A DNA stretch of 19,808 nucleotides from CAYGWX01 sp964353855 [NCBI: uncultured bacterium] (GTDB lineage: Bacteria; Edwardsbacteria; CAYGWX01): contig CAYGWX010000040.1 of the NCBI GenBank assembly GCA_964353855.1, positions 1 through 19,808 on the forward strand. The letters are read 5' to 3'. How positions within the stretch are numbered: position 1 is the stretch's first letter; each line of letters opens with the position of its first letter. The notes under the pieces were generated by a model. That model saw only the letters and a program-made list of their open reading frames with translations, had not been told where the DNA came from and did no database searches. The position numbers and the translations under genes are program-made. Of this stretch, positions 6,842 through 12,595 are shown piece after piece.

Positions 6842-7147
6842 CTAACGGTACTCCTCGCACTGCAGGACGCCGCGCTCGGGCTTGGAGAATACACAGGTGG
6901 TCCGGCCTTCGCAGTTAGAGCACAAGCCCAGGTGCTTCCCGAGGAACTTATCCTGTTCCAGCACCGTCCATCCGCTCTCCGGCCCAAGGGCTTTTGGGGA
7001 TGGGAGGGTTAGGCCGTCGAACTCCTCGCATTCCAGGAACGGCCTGCCGGGGTTCTTCGGGAATACGCAGGTTTCAACCTGACTGCAGGTTGTGCAGAGT
7101 CCATGCTCTGGCCGGGGAATCTTTTTAGCTGCGGTTAAGGTCGCCAT
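6842..7147 (-). CDS. Small protein with two Cys4 (CxxC-x5-C...CEEF/Y) motifs, A
   Basis: First gene of the operon, 101 residues. It has the same layout as its neighbour: C18-x2-C21-x5-C27-x12-C40 (GLCTTC...CVFP...ECEEF) and C76-x2-C79-x5-C85-x11-C97 (GLCSNC...CVFS...QCEEY), with the C-terminus one residue after CEEY. The two genes are probably an old tandem duplication, since the cysteine spacing and the last motif are conserved while the linker has diverged. The start is well supported by AAGGAGG seven bases before the ATG. The predicted 5' leader is about 50 nt from the promoter at 7200-7223. The family is not one I recognise. Likely cytoplasmic, binding two metal ions or clusters. Confidence 0.8.
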   Translation of the reverse strand: MATLTAAKKIPRPEHGLCTTCSQVETCVFPKNPGRPFLECEEFDGLTLPSPKALGPESGWTVLEQDKFLGKHLGLCSNCEGRTTCVFSKPERGVLQCEEYR

Positions 7148-7199
7148 TTCTTACCTCCTTCGGTTGAACTATTTTCTTTGTGATGGAAATTCCTACAGT

Positions 7200-7223
7200 A
7201 TTATACAGGCACATTGCATGCCA
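7200..7223 (-). promoter_or_regulatory. Candidate sigma-54 promoter of the redox operon, overlapping a -10-like TATAAT
   Basis: On the minus strand TGGCATGCAATGTGCCT (7223 to 7207) has GG (7222-7221) and GC (7210-7209) with the correct 10-bp spacing of a -24/-12 promoter (consensus TGGCACG-N4-TTGCW). A sigma-70-like TATAAT (7205 to 7200) is also present, but its -35 (TTTTCT at 17 bp) is poor. Starts at about 7193-7197 give a 46-50 nt leader before the ATG at 7147. The gene immediately upstream on this strand encodes a sigma-54 activator, which favours the sigma-54 reading. Confidence 0.6.
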
Positions 7224-7262
7224 GAAAAGAAAACCCACACAAAATAACACGGGATATTGGGA

Positions 7263-7283
7263 CAACTAATTATATATTAGTTG
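7263..7283. promoter_or_regulatory. Palindromic site, candidate upstream activating sequence
   Basis: The arms CAACTAAT (7263-7270) and ATTAGTTG (7276-7283) are perfect inverted repeats around the 5-bp centre TATAT. The centre is about 76 bp upstream of the predicted operon start, inside the usual range for NtrC-type enhancer sites. Assigning it to the NtrC-type regulator is an inference. Confidence 0.5.
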
Positions 7284-7367
7284 GTTATAAATGCAAAATA
7301 TTTAAAAAGTAAGACGCTTTTCATGAATTAGAAATGGAATTCATAGGGACAAAACTGGGGAGAAAAT

Positions 7368-7396
7368 AACCACTGGGGAATTTTTCCCCAGTGGTT
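7368..7396. terminator. Bidirectional rho-independent terminator
   Basis: A perfect 13-bp stem, AACCACTGGGGAA (7368-7380) with TTCCCCAGTGGTT (7384-7396), has a 3-nt loop and T-rich flanks on both strands (TTAATTTTT on plus, TTATTTTC on minus). It separates the kinase/regulator transcript from the redox operon, so the operon needs its own promoter. Confidence 0.85.
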
Positions 7397-7444
7397 TTAA
7401 TTTTTCTCCTCCCCTTTTATTTCTGGGAAGGTGGTTTGAAGTCC

Positions 7445-7532
7445 CCGTAGTTAGTGTGAAATTTGAGAGAAATTAGTGAGAAGTTAGAGGAAAGTTGGAG
7501 GGAATATAGCGAGAGCTTAGCGGGAAGTTTTA
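7445..7532. repeat. Degenerate 11-bp tandem repeat array, about eight units
   Basis: Successive 11-mers from 7456 read GTGAAATTTGA, GAGAAATTAGT, GAGAAGTTAGA, GGAAAGTTGGA, GGGAATATAGC, GAGAGCTTAGC and GGGAAGTTTTA; a weaker unit CCGTAGTTAGT precedes at 7445. The approximate consensus is GRGAARTTAGN. The array lies in the noncoding gap between the activator gene and the operon promoter, about 250-335 bp upstream of the predicted operon start. The period matches a DNA helical turn. Confidence 0.6.
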
Positions 7533-7656
7533 CTGCATCCTGCTGTCAATAATCGTGTTATTGTGAAAAGGAAGGGGTTTGAGCAGAGGTTGGACTTATA
7601 ATGTGGCGAACAATTATTGGGAAAGCAGGGAGTTAACCCTGTTAATACTGAAGGAT

Positions 7657-9012
7657 CTACGAGGGGTTCGGTTCCCCGGATTTCTTCAGCTTCTCCCGTA
7701 GGGTTTTGCGGTTTATCCCCAGGATCTCCGCGGCTCGTGAGCGGTTTCCATCCACGCTGGCCAGGATGTTCCGGATGTGCTCGGCTTCCACCTCTTCCAG
7801 GGTCCGGTGCAGGCCTGTCTTGCGCAACGAGGTAAACCGCATCAGGGAGGGCAGGTCGGGAACGTCGATGATGTCCCCCTCGGTCATCAGGACCAGCCGC
7901 TGGACGACGTTCTCCAGCTCCCTCACGTTGCCGGGCCAATCGTAGTTTTTCAGGACCTCCAGGGCCCGGTCGGAAAACCGCGGGACGGCTTTGCTCGCCT
8001 CCTTGGCGAACTTGTCGGCGAAATACCGGATCAGGAGCAGGATATCGTCTCCCCGCTCCCGCAGCGGGGGGATCTCGACCGCGATGACGTTCAGACGGTA
8101 AAAAAGGTCTTCGCGGAAGATGCCTCGCTGCACCATCGCTAGGAGGTCTTTATTGGTGGCCGCCAGGATCCTCACGTTCACTTTCTGAGGGCGGGTAGAC
8201 CCCACCATCGTGATCTCCTTCTCCTGCAGCACACGGAGGAGCTTCACCTGCATCCCCAGGCTGGTCTCGCCGATCTCGTCCAGGAAGATCGTTCCCCCGT
8301 CTGCGGTCTGGAAGAACCCCGAGCGGGTCTCCACAGCCCCGGTAAAAGCTCCCTTCATGTGACCGAAAAGCTCGCTCTCCAAGAGGCCCTCGGGGATGCC
8401 AGCGCAGCTCACCGGCACGAAGGGAGCCGAGGCCCTCCGGCCGGTGTAGTGGATGGCTCGGGCCACGAGTTCCTTCCCGGTACCGCTCTCGCCCGTGATG
8501 AGCACCGTGGCCGAGGTCGAGGCGGCCTTGACGATCATCCCCAGGACCCTGCACATCGCCTCGGATTCACCGATCAGCCCGTGCCGCGAAGGGGGCGCTT
8601 CCCGGGGCTGGGCTCTCCCGGCCCGGCGCCGGTGCAATTTGCTTAAGATCCTTCTGACCGCCGCGTAAAGCTCATCGTCGGTGAACGGCTTGGAAAGGTA
8701 TTCCTCAGCCCCGATCTTCACGGCTTGGACCGCGCCTTCGATGGAGGCGTAGCCCGTGATCATCATGACCTCGGTGTCCTTGAGGTTTTCCCGGACATGT
8801 CGGACGAGGTCCAGCCCGCTCACCCCGGGCATTTTGAGGTCCGTAATCACGAGGTCGACCGGGTTTCCCTCCAGGATCCGGATGGCCTCGGCTACCCCGG
8901 GGGCGGATAGAACCCGGTAGCCCTGTGAGGAGAGGTTCCTCTGCAGGACTTCTAAGGTATCCGGAGCGTCATCCACCACCAAAATCTGTGCCTTGGGGTT
9001 GTTTTTTGACAT
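7657..9012 (-). CDS. NtrC-family sigma-54-dependent response regulator
   Basis: At 451 residues it has the standard three-domain layout. The receiver domain (about 8-122) has D14/D15, phosphoacceptor D58 in ITDLKMPG and K108. The AAA+ domain has Walker A GESGTGKE (174-181), the sigma-54 contact loop GAFTGA (221-226) and a Walker B region ending LDEIGE. The C-terminal Fis-type helix-turn-helix is near 412-447 (NRSRAAEILGINRKTLREKL). It activates transcription by ATP-driven remodelling of sigma-54 polymerase from an enhancer. It is encoded 15 bp after the kinase and transcribed toward the redox operon. A terminator separates them, and a sigma-54-type promoter lies in the gap, so the operon is the natural target. 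The start ATG at 9012 follows AGGAGA and AAGGG runs, the former overlapping the kinase stop region. Confidence 0.95.
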   Translation of the reverse strand: MSKNNPKAQILVVDDAPDTLEVLQRNLSSQGYRVLSAPGVAEAIRILEGNPVDLVITDLKMPGVSGLDLVRHVRENLKDTEVMMITGYASIEGAVQAVKIGAEEYLSKPFTDDELYAAVRRILSKLHRRRAGRAQPREAPPSRHGLIGESEAMCRVLGMIVKAASTSATVLITGESGTGKELVARAIHYTGRRASAPFVPVSCAGIPEGLLESELFGHMKGAFTGAVETRSGFFQTADGGTIFLDEIGETSLGMQVKLLRVLQEKEITMVGSTRPQKVNVRILAATNKDLLAMVQRGIFREDLFYRLNVIAVEIPPLRERGDDILLLIRYFADKFAKEASKAVPRFSDRALEVLKNYDWPGNVRELENVVQRLVLMTEGDIIDVPDLPSLMRFTSLRKTGLHRTLEEVEAEHIRNILASVDGNRSRAAEILGINRKTLREKLKKSGEPNPS

Positions 9013-9027
9013 TAACCCTTTTTTCTC

Positions 9028-10770
9028 CTAACGTTTGGTGGTTGACCCCTCGGGCAGGCGGACTTCGAAACGGGCTCCATTTCCCGGCTCGCTATCTACG
9101 TGAATGGTTCCTCCGTGGGCCGTGATGATCCCGTGGACAACCGGGAGTCCCAAACCCGTCCCCTGCCCCACCTCTTTGGTCGTAAAGAACGGCAGATACA
9201 GCTTGCCCTTGACCTCCTCACTCATCCCAACTCCGGTATCCTCTACGACGAGGAGGACCTGCCCGGGTTCCCTGCTGGTCCGGACCGTAAGCCTCCCCCT
9301 ATGAGGCATCGCCTGGATGGCGTTCACCGATAAATTGATCAGGACCTGGGTGAGCTGGGCTGGGTCGGCCATGATCTCCGGCAGGTCCGGGGCAAGGTCG
9401 CACACCAGCTCGATGCCCTCCTTGGCGCAGCGCGAGGAGAGGATGGTGAGTCCCTCCTCTACGATTTTCTTAAGCGAAACTGAGGTCTTCTGGGTGGGGA
9501 CCTGCCGGGCGAAGATGAGCAGCTTCCGGACCACCTCCCGGGCGTGCAGGGAGGCGGATTCTATTTTCTCGATGTCGTTTTTCGCCTGCTGAGGAAGGCC
9601 GTCCCCTTTTTTGGCCAGTTGGGCGAATCCCAGGATGCTTCCCAGGGGTTCGTTCAGTTCATGGGCCACTCCTGCGGCCAGCTGGCCGATGGTCGCCAGG
9701 CGGTCCGCGTGCATGAGCTGTTCCTGGAGTCGGATCTGTTCTGCCTCGGCCTGCTTTCGCTCCAGAATGAAGGCGATCTCCCGGGCTACGGCTTCAATCA
9801 GATCCTTTTCTTCCTTGAGAAAGGGGCCTTCGTCTTTCTCCGGCTTCTCCTCGCGATAAGACACCTCCACCCTTCCCACACCTCTTTCATTCAGGAGGAT
9901 GTTCGCGGCCAGAGTTCTCGCTCCTTCGCGAAAGGAATGGGTCGAATAGGAGCATCCCTGAAGGGCGATCCTGGATCCGGCATCCTCGGGATAGAGCATG
10001 GCTGGGGGCAGGAGTTTGGCAATGCCTTCCAGGATCTCCTCCAGGGAGAGATCCTGTTGCCCGGTCAGCCGGGCGATTCCGTAAAGGCAGGTCAGCTCCT
10101 TGACCCGCTCCCGCAGGGCCGCCTGGGAAAGGCGGTGGGCCAATGCGATGCCCAGCATCTGGGCGATGTCTTCTAAGAAAGCGATCGAGGCCGGGTTGAA
10201 GAAATCGCGGGGCCTGGCCTGAAGCTGCATGAGCCCCAGGATTTCCTTTCCAACCACTAAGGGGATCAGGGCCAGGGAGCCGAACTCCCATCCGAAAAAT
10301 GGACCCTCCTCCCCCTTTCTTCCATCGGCTTCGGCAAGGCTGGAGAAAGTCTTCTCCGCATCACCGGTCCAGAAGCTTCCAGCCTTAGTGAAGAAGGGAA
10401 GCGAGGGATCGATCTGTCGTTTACAAAGTTTCCGGCAGAGGTCTTCCAAGGCCGACGCCTGAGGAAGGCAGGGCAGTTGCTCTCCATCTTGATCTGGAAG
10501 GGTCGACAGGATCTCCAAGAAAAATGCGGATGGGTACTCTTTCCTCAGCACCCCGAGGAAGAGTTTTCCCGCTTCTTTCAGGCGTAACTCAACCAAGTCG
10601 CACCCCGAGAAATCCAGGATCAGGAGGGCAACCTCTTTAAAGAAGTCCTCCCGGGGGGTTCCCAGGTCGGCCGATTCCAGGATTCTCTGGGATAGGGTGC
10701 GGAAGGCCTCCGCCGAGCGGGGGCCTTTGCTTCGGGAACTTTGCTCTTTTGAAAACCTGAAGGGTATCAT
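9028..10770 (-). CDS. Soluble GAF-domain sensor histidine kinase
   Basis: This 580-residue protein has no transmembrane segment or signal peptide, so it probably senses a cytoplasmic signal. An N-terminal GAF-like domain spans about 25-213. It is followed by a coiled linker and a second, weaker GAF-like region (about 220-335). A HisKA domain carries phospho-acceptor H370 in GVAHELNEP, and a HATPase_c domain has an N-box (NLSVNAIQAMP), a G1 box (VEDTGVGM), an F-box (PFFTTK) and a G2 box (GTGLGL). Cysteines are scattered in the sensory part (C57, C101, C112, C116, C228, C273) but form no recognisable cluster motif. It pairs with the downstream NtrC-type regulator. Its promoter is close to consensus, and the ATG lies only 8 nt after the -10, so translation is probably leaderless. 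Redox sensing is suggested only by the operon it sits beside. Confidence 0.93.
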   Translation of the reverse strand: MIPFRFSKEQSSRSKGPRSAEAFRTLSQRILESADLGTPREDFFKEVALLILDFSGCDLVELRLKEAGKLFLGVLRKEYPSAFFLEILSTLPDQDGEQLPCLPQASALEDLCRKLCKRQIDPSLPFFTKAGSFWTGDAEKTFSSLAEADGRKGEEGPFFGWEFGSLALIPLVVGKEILGLMQLQARPRDFFNPASIAFLEDIAQMLGIALAHRLSQAALRERVKELTCLYGIARLTGQQDLSLEEILEGIAKLLPPAMLYPEDAGSRIALQGCSYSTHSFREGARTLAANILLNERGVGRVEVSYREEKPEKDEGPFLKEEKDLIEAVAREIAFILERKQAEAEQIRLQEQLMHADRLATIGQLAAGVAHELNEPLGSILGFAQLAKKGDGLPQQAKNDIEKIESASLHAREVVRKLLIFARQVPTQKTSVSLKKIVEEGLTILSSRCAKEGIELVCDLAPDLPEIMADPAQLTQVLINLSVNAIQAMPHRGRLTVRTSREPGQVLLVVEDTGVGMSEEVKGKLYLPFFTTKEVGQGTGLGLPVVHGIITAHGGTIHVDSEPGNGARFEVRLPEGSTTKR

Positions 10771-10778
10771 CGTTTATT

Positions 10779-10807
10779 ACTATACTTCATTTTCCCCGCG
10801 ATGTCAA
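10779..10807 (-). promoter_or_regulatory. Near-consensus sigma-70 promoter of the kinase-regulator operon, leaderless
   Basis: TTGACA (10807 to 10802), a 17-bp spacer and TATAGT (10784 to 10779). Only 8 nt (10778-10771) separate the -10 from the kinase ATG, so the transcript should start at or within a base or two of the ATG. No Shine-Dalgarno sequence is visible. Confidence 0.75.
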
Positions 10808-10900
10808 TACGCCCACCACCAGGGCTACGAGCCCCTGGCCACCGTGGGGACCATCGCAGGAATCATAGTCATGCTCAACCTGGACATAACCTTGAGCTGA
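10805..10900 (+). pseudogene. C-terminal remnant of a ZIP-family metal transporter
   Basis: The plus-strand frame encodes HHQGYEPLATVGTIAGIIVM followed by LNLDITLS and a TGA at 10898-10900. This closely resembles the last transmembrane helix of ZIP (ZupT/GufA-type) transporters, where a histidine-rich loop and G-H/Y-E-x-L-A-T precede a glycine-rich helix ending LD-hydrophobic-x-L near the stop. The rest of the gene is absent: the preceding sequence is the kinase gene and its promoter on the other strand. It appears to be a fragment left after a rearrangement. Family recognition is from a short segment only. Confidence 0.45.
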
Positions 10901-10950
10901 CCCCATTAAAATAGCCCATTACACTTTGGTGCCCGATCCGCTACATCCCC

Positions 10951-11239
10951 AGGTAGCTGAAGCAGGATCAACAGAGAGCTGCCCCAGGGCAAGACAAGAA
11001 TAAACCCCCAAACCCCCTTGACTTCAACCACCTTTTAGCCAAAAATACTTGAGATAATACAACAGCAGTCAACACCCCTGACCTGTCCCCGTTCTTTGAT
11101 TTGTACCACACGGTACCGCTTTCATGCTTCACAAATTGGAAAGAAAATGGAATTGAGCAAAAATGGGATATGTTATAACGTGTTTATAATAAATAGGTTG
11201 GAGGGCTCGCCTAACGGTATGGCAGCGGACTTGAAACCC
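10951..11239. repeat. Left copy of a ~290-bp direct repeat (tRNA-Ser flank and 5' half)
   Basis: This segment aligns by eye with 15400-15690. Shared blocks include AAACCCCCTTGA, CCTTTTAGCC, ATACTTGAGATAATA, GCAGTCAACACCCCT, TTGTACCACACGGTAC, ACAAATTGGAAAGAAAATGG and the tRNA 5' half GGCAGCGGACTTGAAA. Similarity ends just past the anticodon. The two copies bracket a segment of about 4.4 kb with the small membrane protein and the P-type ATPase. Both copies contain a CCTGTCCCC REP core (11083-11090 here). Confidence 0.75.
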
Positions 11240-11385
11240 TTTGGGAGCCTGTTTTCATAAGTCTTGAATTTTCAAAATAATACGAGCGAGCCCATAACTT
11301 GAGGCTCGCCTTTTTATGCATTGAGATGAAGTGAAATACGTCTAAATGAGCTGGTTTTGTAAAGAATTGGGAAAGGTGGCATTGG
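11200..11385 (+). repeat. tRNA-Ser(UGA) 5'-half repeat element, copy 2
   Basis: GGAGGGCTCGCCTAACGG starts at 11200 and is identical to the intact tRNA at 15651 up to the anticodon loop. The anticodon stem is broken (GAAACCC instead of GAAATCC, followed by TTTGGG). From there it follows copy 1 (854-1044): TGTTTTC, ATAATACG, the GCGAGCC/GGCTCGC terminator and the tail from ATGCATTGAGATGA to GGTGGCATTGG. Unlike copy 1 it retains the tRNA upstream region, so it might be transcribed as a short RNA of about 115 nt. Confidence 0.75.
11286..11315 (+). terminator. Rho-independent terminator in tRNA-half element copy 2
   Basis: GCGAGCC (11286-11292) pairs with GGCTCGC (11303-11309), with a 10-nt loop, then C and five T (11311-11315). 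The stem is identical to that of copy 1. Confidence 0.8.
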
Positions 11386-11463
11386 ACAACCCCGAAAAGG
11401 GATGGAGATTTCTAGGAGATTGATCTACTGGAGGCCCCGGTCCTGCTCCGCTATGCCCCAACC

Positions 11464-11519
11464 CGAGGCAGCATGAAGCCAGTTCCATTCCGGGTGGTAC
11501 AAACAATGGGGGCAGGTCA
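11464..11519 (-). repeat. REP/MITE-like end, TGACCTGCCCCC family
   Basis: Read on the minus strand it begins TGACCTGCCCCCATTG, continues TTTGTACCACCCGGAATGGA and then TTCATGCTGCCTC. This is the right-end sequence of the full element at 12187-12321, here alone, about 60 bp upstream of the membrane-protein stop. Confidence 0.6.
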
Positions 11520-11580
11520 GTTTAGTGAACTCCCATTCAGACCAGCCTGCCCTTTCGGGATGGCGGTGGACCCTTCCGAC

Positions 11581-12024
11581 TCAGTGCATCATGTGGCGCA
11601 GCCATTCGCGGCCGAAGCTCAGGGCCACCGTGGCCAGCCAGCAGCAGAACGACAGGGTGCCGATGCGGCGCAGGGTGCGGTAGACCGGTTTCCAGTCCGG
11701 GGTCCCCAGGCGCGCAAAGAAGCGGGGGAAGAAAAGGAAGTGGATCAGGACCGCGTCCACCAGGATCACGAGGACCAGGACGTGCTTGATTCCCAGCCAG
11801 AGGGGATAGGGGTGCCGGCTCCCGGCCGTGAGCATGATCCCGCTGACGATGAGCAGGAGCAGGCCCGTCCAGGTGAAAGGAGCGATGAATCGCGCGATCC
11901 GGCCACGGCGCCGGGCGATGGCCTCCCTGAGGCGAAGCATGAAGCCGCAGGAGACCAGGGCGCCGCCCAAGCCGAGGATCAGCCCGAGGCTGTGCAGGAT
12001 CTCTCCGAGGGAATTTTCTTCCAT
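11581..12024 (-). CDS. Four-helix membrane protein, CopD-like
   Basis: This 147-residue protein has four predicted transmembrane helices, near residues 9-28, 49-68, 79-101 and 119-138. Histidines sit at helix ends (H11, H71, H81, H95 and the C-terminal HMMH), and there is an IKHVLVLVILVDAVLIHFLF segment. The size, helix count and conserved-looking histidines resemble CopD-type or related small integral membrane proteins, some of which bind heme or copper. The start ATG at 12024 follows AAGGAGT at good spacing. It stands alone between REP-type elements, inside the segment flanked by tRNA-Ser repeats. No partner gene is adjacent, so the CopD comparison is only a suggestion; it could equally be an uncharacterised membrane family. 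Confidence 0.7.
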   Translation of the reverse strand: MEENSLGEILHSLGLILGLGGALVSCGFMLRLREAIARRRGRIARFIAPFTWTGLLLLIVSGIMLTAGSRHPYPLWLGIKHVLVLVILVDAVLIHFLFFPRFFARLGTPDWKPVYRTLRRIGTLSFCCWLATVALSFGREWLRHMMH

Positions 12025-12048
12025 GGTTTACTCCTTATTCCGGGGTGG

Positions 12049-12182
12049 TTGTTCACGGTCCGCTGGGTCCCTTCGGCGAAGGTTGGGGAGCCCTGTATGA
12101 TTATTTAGACCACACCCGGCGAAGAAAGGTTTAATTTTCTCCAGAAGACATTCGCAGATCCCTGGAAGCGAGCCGTGAACAA
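12049..12182. mobile_element. MITE-like 134-bp element with terminal inverted repeats
   Basis: TTGTTCACGG (12049-12058) and CCGTGAACAA (12173-12182) are perfect 10-bp inverted repeats. Extending inward gives about 14 of 16 matches (TTGTTCACGG-tc-CGCT against TTGTTCACGG-ct-CGCT). The interior has no convincing gene. No target-site duplication is visible. Confidence 0.45.
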
Positions 12183-12186
12183 AGCC

Positions 12187-12321
12187 TGACCTGTCCCCCT
12201 GTCATTAGTCCAGTCAGTACGTTCCACTATCACCCTGGCTCCTCGTATGAACCCCTTCGGGCAGCCGAAGCAGCATGAAAAGAGTAACATTCCGGGTAAT
12301 ACAAAGAATGGGGGCAGGTCA
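12187..12321. repeat. Complete REP/MITE-like element, 135 bp
   Basis: The ends are imperfect inverted repeats: TGACCTGTCCCC (12187-12198) and GGGGGCAGGTCA (12310-12321), 11 of 12 matching. The left half is repeated at 15240, and the right half recurs at 11464-11519, 15336 and, more distantly, within the tRNA-flanking direct repeats. There is no coding capacity. It resembles repetitive palindromic elements mobilised in trans by REP-associated (Y1) transposases; no such transposase is in the window. Confidence 0.65.
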
Positions 12322-12326
12322 ATCCG

Positions 12327-12482
12327 GTGGCCGGGGTCACCCCGGACTACCCTCCGCTACTCAGGATCCTGTTCATCGCCGTTAGCACCCTCTCCACAAT
12401 CGTCTGGCTGCTCCCTGTCCTGATTCTGATCTTCTCCCTCAGGTTCCAGCCCGTAAGGGACGCGTTTCGAAAAAACCCGTAG
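12327..12482 (+). CDS. Possible 51-residue single-helix membrane peptide or gene remnant
   Basis: An open frame from GTG 12327 to TAG 12480-12482 encodes one strongly hydrophobic helix (ILFIAVSTLSTIVWLLPVLI followed by LIFSLRF) and a basic end (RDAFRKNP). It begins right after the REP-like element and ends 27 bp before the -35 of the P-type ATPase promoter. A GGGGCAGGT purine run precedes the GTG. It could be a genuine small membrane protein or the C-terminal tail of a lost transporter; I cannot tell which. Confidence 0.3.
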   Translation: MAGVTPDYPPLLRILFIAVSTLSTIVWLLPVLILIFSLRFQPVRDAFRKNP

Positions 12483-12509
12483 GACCAGGCTGGATCGTTC
12501 AAAGGGGCC

Positions 12510-12538
12510 TTGAAAAAAGACGGGTAATCAAGTAAAAT
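12510..12538 (+). promoter_or_regulatory. Sigma-70 promoter of the P-type ATPase gene
   Basis: TTGAAA (12510-12515), a 17-bp spacer and TAAAAT (12533-12538); each box matches consensus at five of six positions. The expected start is about 12545, leaving a leader of about 50 nt (to GTG 12596) or about 105 nt (to TTG 12650). Confidence 0.7.
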
Positions 12539-12545
12539 TAAATAA

Positions 12546-12580
12546 GCCCCAACCCTCTGGGGCGCTTTCTTAAAGAAAGC
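12546..12580 (+). promoter_or_regulatory. Two adjacent hairpins in the ATPase mRNA leader
   Basis: GCCCCA (12546-12551) pairs with TGGGGC (12558-12563). Immediately after it the palindrome GCTTTCTTAAAGAAAGC (12564-12580) can form a second stem or act as a DNA operator. They start at the predicted 5' end of the transcript. The layout does not match a riboswitch consensus I know; metal- or repressor-dependent control is possible. Confidence 0.45.
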
Positions 12581-12595
12581 GGAGTCCTCAGGAGG

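Noticed and set aside
5531-7012. 493-residue open frame on the plus strand
   Set aside because: It runs antisense through the NuoE-like and small Cys4 genes, has low-complexity composition and no domain; it is a GC-rich shadow of the minus-strand genes.
7445-7532. CRISPR array
   Set aside because: The units are 11 bp, contiguous and degenerate, without spacers; no cas genes are nearby.
11200-11290. A functional second tRNA-Ser(UGA) gene
   Set aside because: The anticodon stem is broken and there is no variable arm, T-arm or acceptor 3' strand; only the 5' half is present.
12105-12290. 61-residue minus-strand frame across the REP-like element
   Set aside because: It is composed of repeat sequence shared with noncoding copies elsewhere; no coding signal.
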